Origin: a virus
IMG/VR virus record: IMGVR_UViG_3300036766_000988
Location: 1 to 64,000 of that record
Reading direction: 5' to 3' (one strand)
Length of the DNA: 64,000 bases
Of the stretch, positions 9,592 through 19,953 are shown piece by piece (the stretch's first letter is position 1; each line of letters begins with the position of its first letter). The notes under the pieces are model-generated. The model had not been told where the DNA came from and did no database searches. It was given only the letters and a program-made list of their open reading frames with translations. The position numbers and the translations under genes were made by a program.

Positions 9592-10164
9592 TTACCGTGA
9601 AATGAAGCTGAGCAGCGTCAGTTCAACCAAAGGGCCCCCGTTGGGCATGATCCCCCCGAAGCTCCCCACCGAAAGAGGAGTGCTAGTAGTGGTCCACTCG
9701 ACGTACGCAAGCGGCCCTGGCCCAGAATCTCGGGCGCGAAGCTTGTAGGTCGTCACGATGACGGTACCCCCACCCCCGTAAGGAGTGATCGAGCCGAGGG
9801 TGCTGTTGATGTATGTTGTCCCGTGATTCGGAGTCTCCGGCGTGGATGCACCAAGAGTAAACCCAACAGACTTCGCTCGATAAGGAGTAACCGAGAGGTC
9901 ATGAGCACCGCGAGCGCCTAGATTCGTATTGATATATGTCGTCCCCTGATTGGGAGTCTCAGGAGAAGCCACATTCAGTGAAGAAAGTAGACTCTGCTTC
10001 GCACGAGACACCGAAGACGAGAAGTCCACTGGGAAGCCAGGTCCCGAAGCGGAACTGTAGTAGGAGATGCCGCTCGTCTCCACAGGGGACAGCGTACTCG
10101 ACTGTCCGATGGGAGTGATCGCGGAAGTAAGTCCGCGTCGCTGGGATGCACCACCGTCAGCCAT
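9592..10164 (-). CDS. Small structural protein with internal ETPNxGTTYIN repeat
   Basis: 190 residues. The segment ETPNQGTTYINTNLG recurs as ETPNHGTTYINSTLG about 42 residues later, each preceded by a Ser/Thr-rich stretch, so there are two copies of one beta unit. No enzyme motif, signal or membrane segment. It lies between the fibre paralogues and the giant adhesin gene on the same strand, which suggests a tail-tip or fibre-attachment component. Start ATG at 10164 has AGGTG seven bases upstream. Confidence 0.75.
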   Translation of the reverse strand: MADGGASQRRGLTSAITPIGQSSTLSPVETSGISYYSSASGPGFPVDFSSSVSRAKQSLLSSLNVASPETPNQGTTYINTNLGARGAHDLSVTPYRAKSVGFTLGASTPETPNHGTTYINSTLGSITPYGGGGTVIVTTYKLRARDSGPGPLAYVEWTTTSTPLSVGSFGGIMPNGGPLVELTLLSFISR

Positions 10165-10171
10165 AGGTCAC

Positions 10172-12688
10172 CTATCCGTTGGAAGGGATGCTTACGCCAT
10201 CCCAGGGGCCGAAGACGACAGGACAAGTAGAAGTGGTTTGCGTGGAACTAAACTGCATCCATTTTTTGCTGTCGAGGGACTCACCCATGTTCCCACCTCC
10301 GACAACGTACATCCAGCGCATGGTACCTTTACGCATCTTCTGATTGACGAACGGGGAAGCCACCATAATGGGCTCACGAACCCTGGGAGGCGGGTTGGCG
10401 AAAGTGCAGGCCACCGTCTCCGGGTTCCAGTATTGCTGACCCAACACAGGAAGGCTACTGCCTGATTGACTAGCCAAACACCACCCGAGAAACTCCTGAA
10501 AGGCGTCCCCTGTTGGCATCCCTCGACGGCGGAAACCAACGTAGGGACTCCACGCCGGGCTAGAGTCACCGCCAGCCAAATAAGTCGTAACGGCCATGTC
10601 AGTCACGCTGCCTACGGTGTTCGTTAGCGTCCGCACACGGGTACCCGCGGTGACATTTGTCATAGCCAAACAAACATAGGGATCGACATCTCCATCTTCC
10701 GTATCGTCACAGCGCTGAAAACCACTGACGACAAATGACGTTGCATTGGTGCTAGAACAGCCCACGAACTGTGCCCACGAACCATCTTGACTGATGTTCG
10801 TGTCCTCGATGCAATTCGCGGCGATGACCTGAATCATTCCTGTGATGGCGCCGCCTGCTCCTGCGAGGTTGATGCTGTTAGAAGTTACAACCCCCGCGCC
10901 CCCCTGTCCAAGACAGCACAGCGTCCCCATCGTAGGGAATCCATTGGCGGTGGGGATGCCAGTAGCCCCACCAGGGGCGATCTGCGGCGTACAGTTAGTG
11001 AGCGAAGCCATCGTAGAGAAGCGTCCGGTAAGAGACCCGGTGATACCTTCCAGGTTCTGGTCGATGCACTGGTAGTACTCATGTCCATTGGATAGGGTGT
11101 TCTTCCACCACACATACTCGCGCACGTACTCGATAACAGTCGCCGAAGGAGTAACCGAGGCACCAGAGCCAGCGGCTGCAACCGATGAGGTGTCCCACCC
11201 ACGAGGCCCAGCACCACTGCCGTTCAGACGAGGAGCAACGACAATGTAACCAGTGCCTCCTGTTGCATCGGTAACGATGCCGAGGAACTCACCCGAAGCA
11301 CCCGTGGCCGCTTGAATGACATTCTCGCCACGGATGAAAGCCGGGCTCGGCACGCTGGTGCTGATGGGGATCTTCAAAGTCGAGGGGCCCTGGAGGCAGA
11401 GCCAAGCACCAATGGCGTGATCGACAGTCGTGTAGGCGAATGCCGTAGGATAGACATCCTGAACAGGGTCCCGCTCCATCCAGTGGATCGCGTGTGGGCC
11501 GCCCGAGCCTCCATCGCTACCCACCGCAGCAGCGTTGCGAATCTTGACACTCGTCGCACTAACGTAGCCCACGATCATCCACGTACCGTTGTTGGCCGCG
11601 TTCGAGCAGTTCGAAAGCGTGATGCGGTGCCCGACGGAACTCAGGGTCATCCCCGTGAGACCTGTGACCGTAGCAACACCGTTCAGCACCGTGCTGATGT
11701 CCGCAACGAGACCGCCCGCCTTTTCAGTCCAGGTGATGAAGCCGTTGGCCAGGTCTTGGTAAGGATCGGGCGAATTGACGAACGTCTCCTGCCAACGAAT
11801 TGAGCCGTTGTTCGCATCCGTCGCACCCCCCGCGTTAGTCCACTGGACGCTCGATGAGCTGATGTACGCGGTGATCAAGAACGTGCCGTTGTTCCCGGCC
11901 GTCGTAGCACCACTGATCTTGATGTAGTGCCCAACCGAGGCGGGTGTCATGTTCACAAGACCAGTGGCCGTAATCGTGGTCACGGCCAACGTGAGGGTGG
12001 CATTATTCCCACCATTCGGAAAAGTTGTCACGCCAAACCCACACGGGTTGTAGATAGTGACACTCGTCGCAGAGATAAACGAGGCGATACGATAGGTACC
12101 ATTAAGCGCACTGTTGTACGCATTGGCGATCGTGAGCGCGTGGTTAACAGAATCCGCCGTCATGCCCGTCAGGCCAGTAACTGTCATGACCGTGTTGGTC
12201 ATGACATAGAAGTCACCGAGGTTATACGTACCCGAGGATAGGTTGGCTGTAAAACCCCCCATGGAGATAGTAGGGCTACCGTTGTTCAGAGGCACGTTCG
12301 AGGTGTAGGTGAGGCCTCCATCAATCGACCAACGAAGACGCGCGTTACCACTGAGGAGAGTGCCCCCTGTCGTAATTTCGATCCGAAGATTGAAATAAAC
12401 TGTGGGGGTGCCCGTCAAGTTAATCACCGGGGATGTGCCGGTCTGCGTGAAAGGCACACTGACGCTTGCCGCAGTGCCCGTCTGCGCCCCCACCGTAGCG
12501 AGGTTTACAAAACCGCCGACGGACCAAAGGTCAAGAGAGGCGTTTCCCGTCGTCTCCTTCGCGAACGAATCCGCACTTGCCTTGTAGGTCCAGCCTGCCG
12601 CCAACATGGCGCGTGTGGCTTTCCACACGGCGTGAAAACCTTCACCCGTCGTGTTGAGGTACGTGTTGGGAATGACGATATTCGGCAT
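10172..12688 (-). CDS. Tail fibre paralogue 1 of 4 with NNGT modules
   Basis: 838 residues. It shares with its three neighbours an N-terminal anchor (WKATRAMLAAGWTYK around 21-35) and a C-terminal block (KMRKGTMRW ... GPWDG). In between are several copies of a beta module of the type TGLTGMTxxSVGHxITIxNAxNAANNGT followed by SATSVxIxN, about 50-60 residues each. Tandem related fibres of different length suggest duplication followed by module gain or loss. Receptor-binding role is inferred from architecture and position. Confidence 0.85.
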   Translation of the reverse strand: MPNIVIPNTYLNTTGEGFHAVWKATRAMLAAGWTYKASADSFAKETTGNASLDLWSVGGFVNLATVGAQTGTAASVSVPFTQTGTSPVINLTGTPTVYFNLRIEITTGGTLLSGNARLRWSIDGGLTYTSNVPLNNGSPTISMGGFTANLSSGTYNLGDFYVMTNTVMTVTGLTGMTADSVNHALTIANAYNSALNGTYRIASFISATSVTIYNPCGFGVTTFPNGGNNATLTLAVTTITATGLVNMTPASVGHYIKISGATTAGNNGTFLITAYISSSSVQWTNAGGATDANNGSIRWQETFVNSPDPYQDLANGFITWTEKAGGLVADISTVLNGVATVTGLTGMTLSSVGHRITLSNCSNAANNGTWMIVGYVSATSVKIRNAAAVGSDGGSGGPHAIHWMERDPVQDVYPTAFAYTTVDHAIGAWLCLQGPSTLKIPISTSVPSPAFIRGENVIQAATGASGEFLGIVTDATGGTGYIVVAPRLNGSGAGPRGWDTSSVAAAGSGASVTPSATVIEYVREYVWWKNTLSNGHEYYQCIDQNLEGITGSLTGRFSTMASLTNCTPQIAPGGATGIPTANGFPTMGTLCCLGQGGAGVVTSNSINLAGAGGAITGMIQVIAANCIEDTNISQDGSWAQFVGCSSTNATSFVVSGFQRCDDTEDGDVDPYVCLAMTNVTAGTRVRTLTNTVGSVTDMAVTTYLAGGDSSPAWSPYVGFRRRGMPTGDAFQEFLGWCLASQSGSSLPVLGQQYWNPETVACTFANPPPRVREPIMVASPFVNQKMRKGTMRWMYVVGGGNMGESLDSKKWMQFSSTQTTSTCPVVFGPWDGVSIPSNG

Positions 12689-12697
12689 GGTCTTCTC

Positions 12698-14968
12698 TCA
12701 GGCGTTCGTGGGGGTGGTCTGACCGTCCCAGGGGCCCGCAACGACAGGACCGTTGATGCCTGTCCCCAATTGTATCCAAGTGCCACTAAGGTAGGTCGTG
12801 TTCGCCACGCCACCTTCGGTAAGCATGCACCAACGCATGCGGCCTTTGCGCATCTTCTGGAGCACTTGTGTAGAGACAACCCAGACGTCATCTTTCACGA
12901 ACAAGTTGGTGGCCACCTGTGTCGCCACTTTACCCGGCTGCTGCGGGTTCGTGGAGACCAACAAAGCTGCGGCACTTGCACCGGCACAGCCCGTAGCGAC
13001 CGCCTGAAATTCTTGATACGCATCACCTGTGGGAAACCCTCGGCGACGCCAGCCCTTGTAGGGGGAGAAGGCACTGAGTAGGAAGAAAGCGTTTGCCTCA
13101 AAATAATCGACATTGCTTATTACAGATGTGTTGGTGGTTCGAGTAGATCCGTTCATCGGATAGGCGCCGCTGCTCCCGCAGGGGTTCCACACAACATACG
13201 GGTCAACGTCACCTTCCTCACCATCGTCGCAGCGCATGAACATAGTGCCGAAGTACACAGCAGGGCTAGAACCCGCTCCACCAATGGCAGCAATCCATGA
13301 CCCATCCGCGCTCACACCAGAACCCTCAATGCAATTAGTACACATGAACTGCGTGTTCCCGAGGTTCGTCGCGTTGCCTGATGTACCAAACCAGTTGTTG
13401 GCTCCCGTGCCCGCAGCGTTGCTGCCCCCCGTGCCAAGCGACACGTAGGAACCAGCAACAGGGAACGTATTGGTAGCTCCTCCGGGACAAACAGACGTCG
13501 TGGTACCGGTGTTACCAGCAAGGCTCGAAAACCGGGCAGCTCCTTCTAGGGCCTGATCAATGGTCTGGTGGAACATGTGCCCTTGAAACGCGGAGTTCTT
13601 CCAAAAGACCACCTCACGTACGTACTCAACTGGCACCGAGTTCACTGGCGTCGTGATGGTTGCACCCGAGGTTACCCCAGTGATCGTGTCAGTGTTGTTC
13701 GTATTGTTCCATCCGCGGGGCCCTGTTGCTTGAGCCCCAGTACCACTCAGACGGGGTTCGACCACGATGAACCCAAGTCCTCCCACCGTATCAAGACAGA
13801 GCCCTGTGATGAGGCCTTGGGCCCCTGTCGTCGTCTGTGTGACAACCTCACCCTTGACAAAAGTACCTGTGGGGATGTTGGTCCCGACCGGGATCTTCAT
13901 CGTTGATGGACCTTGAAGGTTCAGCCACGCACCAGCGCCCGTAGCTCCTTGAAGATGTAGACCATACGTCTGTGAAAGAGGGCTGGTCTCTGACCAGATG
14001 AGAGTGCCCACGCTGGCATCCGAAGTCACCGGCAGGGGAGAAGAAGAACTCTCAACCCAATGAATGTTGGGGCTATTGGCATCGGAGGCAACACCCGCAG
14101 GGTTGGCGTAACCGACACTTGTAGCTGAGTTGAAAACTGTGATGAGGAACGTGCCGTTGTTACCGGCCGAGGCCGCTCCTGAGATGGTGATGTAACGCCC
14201 AACCGAAGCTGCCGTGAAATTGACGCCTCCCGTGAGGGTCACAGTGGGTGTCACGAAGGTCGTAATCGAAGCAGCGATCCCGTTATTCAGATTCGCTTCT
14301 CGTGCAATTTCCACTGACGTAGCCGAAACAACGCGGGTGATCAGATACGTGCCGTTGTTTGTCGGAGTGGTCGCGTTAGCGATCGTGATGCGGTCACCAA
14401 CCGACCCTCGGCTGAGCGGAGAAGTCGTGGGGGTCACCATGCCGGTCAAACCGGTCAAAATAGCCCGGCCCGGGATAGCCCCAGCCGTTCCAGTTGCCGT
14501 AATGGTGGCCCCTGCCCCACCATGCTTCTCGGTCCACGTCGTTGTGGAGCTACCTGTCTCCAAAACAGCACCAGGATTCCAGACTGTAACGGAGGTGCCA
14601 GCCTGGGCCGTGATCCTGAATGTGCCGTTGTTGTTTGCGTTCAACGCACCGGAGATGGTGAGAAACCGGCCAACGGAGTTCGCCACGAAGCCCGAAACGA
14701 GCGTGATGATAGAGGTACCGCTGGAGGCCGCTGCGATCTGGGGAGCCGTACCTGTCTGGGCGCCAACCTGGATTAGGTTAATCCCCCCACCAACAGCCCA
14801 CTGGTCTTTTGACGCATCGAAGGTGGTGTCTTTGGCCGCTCCTGTCGCAGTACCGCTTGCCTTGTACCTCCACCCGGCAGCAAGCATCACCCGCGTGAGC
14901 TTCCATTGGATGTTGAAAGGCTCCGTCTGAAGGAATGCTTGATAGTTGGGGACGACGACGTGGGACAT
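12698..14968 (-). CDS. Tail fibre paralogue 2 of 4 with NNGT modules
   Basis: 756 residues, same plan as the flanking genes. Anchor WKLTRVMLAAGWRYK at about 22-36, at least three modules containing NNGTF or NNGTY followed by a SATSV-type strand, then a conserved C-terminal region (CDDGEEGDVDPYVVW, KMRKGRMRW, AGPWDG). Start ATG at 14968 is 12 bases after the stop of the upstream paralogue. The repeats are similar at DNA level, so slippage or recombination between paralogues is easy. Confidence 0.85.
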   Translation of the reverse strand: MSHVVVPNYQAFLQTEPFNIQWKLTRVMLAAGWRYKASGTATGAAKDTTFDASKDQWAVGGGINLIQVGAQTGTAPQIAAASSGTSIITLVSGFVANSVGRFLTISGALNANNNGTFRITAQAGTSVTVWNPGAVLETGSSTTTWTEKHGGAGATITATGTAGAIPGRAILTGLTGMVTPTTSPLSRGSVGDRITIANATTPTNNGTYLITRVVSATSVEIAREANLNNGIAASITTFVTPTVTLTGGVNFTAASVGRYITISGAASAGNNGTFLITVFNSATSVGYANPAGVASDANSPNIHWVESSSSPLPVTSDASVGTLIWSETSPLSQTYGLHLQGATGAGAWLNLQGPSTMKIPVGTNIPTGTFVKGEVVTQTTTGAQGLITGLCLDTVGGLGFIVVEPRLSGTGAQATGPRGWNNTNNTDTITGVTSGATITTPVNSVPVEYVREVVFWKNSAFQGHMFHQTIDQALEGAARFSSLAGNTGTTTSVCPGGATNTFPVAGSYVSLGTGGSNAAGTGANNWFGTSGNATNLGNTQFMCTNCIEGSGVSADGSWIAAIGGAGSSPAVYFGTMFMRCDDGEEGDVDPYVVWNPCGSSGAYPMNGSTRTTNTSVISNVDYFEANAFFLLSAFSPYKGWRRRGFPTGDAYQEFQAVATGCAGASAAALLVSTNPQQPGKVATQVATNLFVKDDVWVVSTQVLQKMRKGRMRWCMLTEGGVANTTYLSGTWIQLGTGINGPVVAGPWDGQTTPTNA

Positions 14969-14980
14969 AGCTTCCTCAGA

Positions 14981-16741
14981 TCACTGATTGACCGGCGTGG
15001 TCGTGCCGTCTGCGGGCCCCGCAACGATGGGAAAAGGCGAAGCGAGTGTGCCACCGCTTGAGAGCTGGATCCAACGTTTGGTATCGAAGGTGTCGTTACC
15101 CGCGTTGCCGCTGCTGATATACCACCAGCGGAGACAGCCCTTGCGAATTTTGAAATTGGTCTGCTGCCCGACGGGCGGCGATGGGTTCACGTGGTCATTC
15201 ACCACATAGATAGGGTCCCGCACCTTTGTAGACGTTATGGTACAAGCAACCGTATCAACAGTTGTAGGAGTAACGCCCATGAGCAAGGCGTTCGCACCTT
15301 GCGCTGCACCGTAGGCGAGGATCCAGGAATCCCCGTTCATCACCCCACCCGAGGCGTAGCCACGCCGACGCCAACTGGTGAAACAAGTCTCCCCCGAGAT
15401 CGCGAAGTTGTTCGTAGTGAACGCATCCCCAGAAGCTGAATTCACATTGGAGTTGGCCGTGCGGGTTGCGTTGAGCCAACTGCCAGATGAAGTGGGAAGA
15501 GCCCATGCGTAGGGCTCAACATCCCCATCCTCCTGATCATCAAGGCGGTGAAAACCGAAGCCTTCGTAGGTGGTCGTCCCCGTAAGGGGCGTACCCCCAG
15601 CCCATGTAAAAGTACCATCCGCAGAGATATTGGCGTCCTCGATGGCATTGGCGCAGAGAAACTGGCATTTACCAAGATTGATAGCGACGCCGCCCCCGGA
15701 CCACGTGACGCTCGTGCCGGTAATCGCAGCCCCAGAACCCCCAGTCCCCGTCACTGCGTACGTACCGTAGAGCGGAAAACCATTGGTGGCGGGGTTGTTT
15801 CCTATGCTTCCACCTGGGCAGATCACAATGGTGCTCTGCCCTCCGGTGATCATAGTGGAAAAGCGACCCGTACCGATAGGCGAGGGTGCGGCCTCCGAGG
15901 CTTGATCAATCACTTGGTAGTAGGTGTGCCCGATGGTCGCGCTTCCTTTCCAAAACACAACCTCGCGTACAAACTCGATGACCGTTGTCGACGGCGTGAT
16001 GGTCGCACCCGATTTGGCCCCGGTGAGGAGATCAGTGGACCAACCGCGTGGGCCCGAACCAATACCGCTGACCCGCGGAGCAAAGACCATGTAGCCCTGG
16101 CCCCCAGCATCGGTGACGATGCCCATGAACTCGCCCTGGGCTCCGCTCGTCGTCTGAGTAACGTTCTCACCAGGAATGAACGTGCCCGTAGGGGTCGCGG
16201 CACCGATGGGCACCTTCATCGTGCTGGGGCCCTGCCCGCACCACCAAGCGCCCACACCCGAGGCCCCGGTGATGTTCGCCGGAAGCGTGTCAGTAAGCGC
16301 GCTCAGTTCCGTCCACGTGGCGGTGCCCGGTGTGGTCTCAGCAATGGCCGCTGGGTTCTCGATGTCCACCGAGGTCGCCGAATTGTACTTCGTGATGAGC
16401 CATGTGCCGACATTCGCCCCGTTGGTCGCACCCGTAATTTTCAGAAAGTGGCCAGGCGAAGTCGACGTGAAGCCAGTAAGCCCGGTAATAACTGCACGTC
16501 CCCCGAACTTCGTGGAGTTTGGGGCAGCGATCGTGAACGCGACTGTGGCCGTTTGCGCTCCGACCTGTACGCCAGCTCCCCACTTGTCATTGTTGGGGTT
16601 GCCCGTCGTGTCCTGCGCGACCGCATCAGAACTACCCTTGTAGCGCCAGCCCGCAGCCTTCATGGCACGCGTCAACTTCCAGATCCCGCTGGATTGGTCG
16701 TTCGACGTGTTGAGCAGGAAGTTCTCGACTTGGATGTCCAT
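14981..16741 (-). CDS. Tail fibre paralogue 3 of 4, shortest
   Basis: 586 residues from ATG 16741 (MDIQVENFLLNTSND). The open frame extends 13 codons further upstream but into the preceding gene. Anchor WKLTRAMKAAGWRYK, only one clear repeat module (SPGHFLKITGATNGANVGTW), and the shared C-terminal block (KIRKGCLRWWY, AGPADG). It is the member with fewest modules, which fits a module-number explanation for the size range 586-838. The ATG lies 2 bases beyond the TAG stop of the upstream gene. Confidence 0.85.
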   Translation of the reverse strand: MDIQVENFLLNTSNDQSSGIWKLTRAMKAAGWRYKGSSDAVAQDTTGNPNNDKWGAGVQVGAQTATVAFTIAAPNSTKFGGRAVITGLTGFTSTSPGHFLKITGATNGANVGTWLITKYNSATSVDIENPAAIAETTPGTATWTELSALTDTLPANITGASGVGAWWCGQGPSTMKVPIGAATPTGTFIPGENVTQTTSGAQGEFMGIVTDAGGQGYMVFAPRVSGIGSGPRGWSTDLLTGAKSGATITPSTTVIEFVREVVFWKGSATIGHTYYQVIDQASEAAPSPIGTGRFSTMITGGQSTIVICPGGSIGNNPATNGFPLYGTYAVTGTGGSGAAITGTSVTWSGGGVAINLGKCQFLCANAIEDANISADGTFTWAGGTPLTGTTTYEGFGFHRLDDQEDGDVEPYAWALPTSSGSWLNATRTANSNVNSASGDAFTTNNFAISGETCFTSWRRRGYASGGVMNGDSWILAYGAAQGANALLMGVTPTTVDTVACTITSTKVRDPIYVVNDHVNPSPPVGQQTNFKIRKGCLRWWYISSGNAGNDTFDTKRWIQLSSGGTLASPFPIVAGPADGTTTPVNQ

Positions 16742-16743
16742 GG

Positions 16744-18756
16744 CTACATCCCTAAGTTCGGAAGGGTGGCGCCATCCCACGGACCAACGACAATAGGTCC
16801 TGCGGCGGCACCGGTTACTATCGCAGGAGCAAGCTGAATAAAAGCCCCATTGAACAACAGTCGGTTACAAGGCCCCCCTTCCGTAGCAAACCACCAACGT
16901 GAGTAACCCTTGCGCATCTTCTGACCTGATTGGAAGCTCGCGACGTATAGCGCCTCACGTGTCGGCATATTGTTGTTGGGGTGATTAGCTACCTTGTATG
17001 GGTATGTCTGGTTGCTATTGTTGAATGGAGCGTTGCTACAGAGCTGACCGAAACCGAAGTCCTGGTACGCGTCAGCCGAGGCAAAGGTACGTCGACGCCA
17101 ACCCCGACCGCAAGTAACGAGAGCCGTCCCGATGGTACCCGTGTAAAGAATCGGCCCGCTCTGAAACGCGGCCGACACAAAAACAGTGCGCGTTGCAGAG
17201 TTCACCGCAGAAGCATTATAGACGAATGCGACGTAGGGATCGAGATCGCCGTCCTCGGACCCATCCACGTGCATCCACGCCGTGCAGATGTAGAGGCCAA
17301 CAGCCGAGGACAATGCCCCCTGAAGAAGTGTCCAAGAACCATCCGCGCTGTGGGTGGAATCCTCAATGCAGTTCGCACAAAGGGCGTGTACGGCACCTCC
17401 ATAGGTCAAACCTGAATAGGCATTGTGCCACTGGGTAGTCCCTGTGCCCGCCGCGTTCGAACCGCCCGTCCCGAAGAGCACGTAGGAACCCGCTGCTGGG
17501 AACGTGCCGGTTGGGCCGCCAGGAGCAACAGTATTGGTAACACCTGCTGCTGCCGCAAGGACAGAAAAGCGGGAGGCATTCTCCGCCGCATTGTCGACGA
17601 CCTGCGTCCAGCAGTGCCCCAACGCTCCGGTGTTCTTCCAAATAACCAATTCGCGGACTAGTTCGATGGTCGCCACGTTAGCTGAGGTCACGGTGACCCC
17701 CGAGGCACCACCAGTGATAGTATCGGTGCCCCCGGTAGTCCAGCCGCGAACACCACCCCCTGTACCGTTGAGACGCGGTTCAACCACAAGGAATCCGAGG
17801 CCACCGCCAGTGTCGGTAACGCATCCGAGAATGGTGCCCGTGGCTCCTGATGTTGTCTGGGTGACCAACTCGTTAGTGAGGAAGGCGCCCGAGGGAACAT
17901 TCGTGCCAATGAAGACCTTCAAAGTCGATGGACCCTGAAGATCAATCCATGCTCCGTTACCCGTCGCGCCCGTGATGCTGAGCGGGTAAGTCTGCTGCGT
18001 CGGACTACACTCTGACCAGACAAGAGAGCCGTTGCTCGCATCCGTCGTCGCCGAAGCGTTGTCGATCTCCACCGAGGTCGAGGAGATCACCCTCGTGATC
18101 ATGAAAGTACCGTTGTTTGCGCCGGTGGTTGCACCAGCGATCGTGATGCGATCTCCGACGGAGCCTCGCACTACGGGGAAGGCAACCGACGCGACGAAGG
18201 GCGTGCCAGAGGAGACCGCGAAAATGGAGCGGCCCACCGTCGCGCCACCCGTCGATACGGCGGTGATTGATCCGTTGGCCCCACCCTGCTTCTCCGTCCA
18301 CGTGACCACAGTCGTCTCTGTAGTAGACGCTGGATTCCAGACCTTGACCGTCGTAGCGCTCGTAAAGGACACGATACGGAAAGTGCCGTTGTTCACCGCG
18401 TTGGCGGCCCCAGAGATGGTAAGAAACCGACCTGGAGACAGCGTGCTAGAGAAGGTAGCACCCGTGATCACATGCGTGACGGTGCCATCGTTGTTGGCGG
18501 TCATCGCGTCTGAACTAAAGCCCGTCTGTGCGTTCGAGTTCAGTGCGACACCGCCGCCAACGCCCCACTTCTCGTTGAGAAAGTTGCCATCTGTACTCTT
18601 AGTACCACCGGCGGTCGCATCCCCCGAACCCTTATACTTCCAGCCTGCCGCGAGGAGACCCCGAGTAAGTACCCAAAAGGCAAAGAAGGCATCCGTTGGC
18701 GCAGATGTAGCGGGCGCCGTGGGAGGATTGCGGTTGGTGAGGATAGCGTGCGGCAT
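16744..18756 (-). CDS. Tail fibre paralogue 4 of 4 with NNGT modules
   Basis: 670 residues. The N-terminus has a longer Pro/Ala-rich lead (NPPTAPATSAPTD) before the shared anchor (WVLTRGLLAAGWKYK at about 28-42). Two modules with AVNNGTF and GANNGTF and the usual SATTV/STSVEI strands follow, then the conserved DGSEDGDLDPYVAF and KMRKGYSRWWF blocks. It is promoter-proximal among the four. Fibre or adhesin role inferred as for its paralogues. Confidence 0.85.
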   Translation of the reverse strand: MPHAILTNRNPPTAPATSAPTDAFFAFWVLTRGLLAAGWKYKGSGDATAGGTKSTDGNFLNEKWGVGGGVALNSNAQTGFSSDAMTANNDGTVTHVITGATFSSTLSPGRFLTISGAANAVNNGTFRIVSFTSATTVKVWNPASTTETTVVTWTEKQGGANGSITAVSTGGATVGRSIFAVSSGTPFVASVAFPVVRGSVGDRITIAGATTGANNGTFMITRVISSTSVEIDNASATTDASNGSLVWSECSPTQQTYPLSITGATGNGAWIDLQGPSTLKVFIGTNVPSGAFLTNELVTQTTSGATGTILGCVTDTGGGLGFLVVEPRLNGTGGGVRGWTTGGTDTITGGASGVTVTSANVATIELVRELVIWKNTGALGHCWTQVVDNAAENASRFSVLAAAAGVTNTVAPGGPTGTFPAAGSYVLFGTGGSNAAGTGTTQWHNAYSGLTYGGAVHALCANCIEDSTHSADGSWTLLQGALSSAVGLYICTAWMHVDGSEDGDLDPYVAFVYNASAVNSATRTVFVSAAFQSGPILYTGTIGTALVTCGRGWRRRTFASADAYQDFGFGQLCSNAPFNNSNQTYPYKVANHPNNNMPTREALYVASFQSGQKMRKGYSRWWFATEGGPCNRLLFNGAFIQLAPAIVTGAAAGPIVVGPWDGATLPNLGM

Positions 18757-18762
18757 GGTCTG

Positions 18763-19953
18763 TTATGCCCAGGTAGCAGTCACGCGAGCCGAAGTGCATT
18801 CGACGTGATCGTTGGTGCCGCCCGCCGCCATGAACATCTGCACTTCGTAGTCCTTTTGGGAACCAGGAAGTGTGAGAGCGCCTGACGTGACGGTAGTCGA
18901 GAGCGTCGCTAGAGATGTCAGGACAGATCCCGCGACGATACCGCTGTCCGTGAGGTTGTAGAGCTGGATCGTGACCTGTGGGGCAGTCGTATCGACCACC
19001 GCTTGAAAGATGAATTGCGCGTTCGACGGGTACTTACTTGGATCCAAACGGAACGAGCCAATACGGGTTGCCACCGTCTGGCTGGTTGTTTGAAGACCAA
19101 TGACCCCTTCGATGTCATCCGAGTGAGGAAGCACCAGGGGATCAATCGCGGCAAGATACGTCCGCGTCCAGTTCGTCCCATCGAACCCGACCTCAAAACC
19201 ATACGAGAACGTGCCGCTAGGTGGAGCCGGAAGAGATACGATCACGGCCCCACCGACACCGCTGTGAAGCACGAAGTTGCCAGCACCTGCGGTCATGTTG
19301 ACTCGGTACTTGAAGCGCTTGCCCGTGGACGGGGGCCCTGTTGTCACCAGCTCTTCGGTGTAAACCCCCGTACCGGTCATGTTGATGACCCGCCAAGGGT
19401 TGCTAGTACCATCCGTGATCGAAACGGTACTCGGACCTGCCGCTACGAAGTTGACCGTGCTGGAAAGACCCAAGAATCGTCCGACACGAGACCTCAAGAA
19501 GCGAAAGACGGCATCAAGAAAAACATTCGTGGAAGCGTCCGCTCGGCCTTCCCAGCCTGCCTGTTGGGCTGCGGCAGATCCCCCGATGTTGGTCATCGGG
19601 CCAGTCATCCCAGCGCTTGGCAAGACGAGGCTGTAGTCAGCGTCTCCGATGGCGAAGAACCGGACATCCGTGGTCACCACAGGTCCAGGGTCGGTTCGAA
19701 CCAATTTGATGATGTAGACGCCGTCTGTCGTCAGATCACCAGCGCTGATGTTCGCTGTCTGGGTCGAGGCGTTGTTGACGGTAGGAGGTGAGCCGAGAGG
19801 CCCAGGGAACCCCACGATCGTCCACGCCCACGTCGCACCAGCACCTGCCGCATCGGTGAAATTCACCTGTACGCCAGTCGTGTACCCAAGCGCCGACTGC
19901 CCCGCTGGGGTCGTGGTGATTCCCTGGGAAAACTGGATCTGCGCAGCAGGCAT
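18763..19953 (-). CDS. Fibre protein with Ig-like anchor domain
   Basis: 396 residues. An N-terminal Ig-like domain (ATWAWTIVGFPGPLGSPP around 40-57, then GVYIIKLVRTD) leads into GWEGRADASTNVFLDAVFRFL near 135-155 and a beta-rich C-terminus. The plan (Ig-like domain, short linker, fibre) matches the N-terminus of the 1059-residue fibre on the other strand at 21.9 kb, suggesting a common attachment site. It starts the minus-strand fibre run, with GGGAG before the ATG. The 155 bases upstream of it to the GIY-YIG gene hold no gene I can support. Confidence 0.8.
   Translation of the reverse strand: MPAAQIQFSQGITTTPAGQSALGYTTGVQVNFTDAAGAGATWAWTIVGFPGPLGSPPTVNNASTQTANISAGDLTTDGVYIIKLVRTDPGPVVTTDVRFFAIGDADYSLVLPSAGMTGPMTNIGGSAAAQQAGWEGRADASTNVFLDAVFRFLRSRVGRFLGLSSTVNFVAAGPSTVSITDGTSNPWRVINMTGTGVYTEELVTTGPPSTGKRFKYRVNMTAGAGNFVLHSGVGGAVIVSLPAPPSGTFSYGFEVGFDGTNWTRTYLAAIDPLVLPHSDDIEGVIGLQTTSQTVATRIGSFRLDPSKYPSNAQFIFQAVVDTTAPQVTIQLYNLTDSGIVAGSVLTSLATLSTTVTSGALTLPGSQKDYEVQMFMAAGGTNDHVECTSARVTATWA

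Noticed and set aside
15548-16837. 429-residue plus-strand open frame and similar long frames in the fibre genes
   Set aside because: They mirror the repetitive fibre coding strand and have no start signals.
10172-18756. Regularly recurring GTGCCGTTGTT sequence considered as a CRISPR-like repeat
   Set aside because: It lies inside fibre coding modules (NNGT codons) with irregular spacing and no spacer structure.
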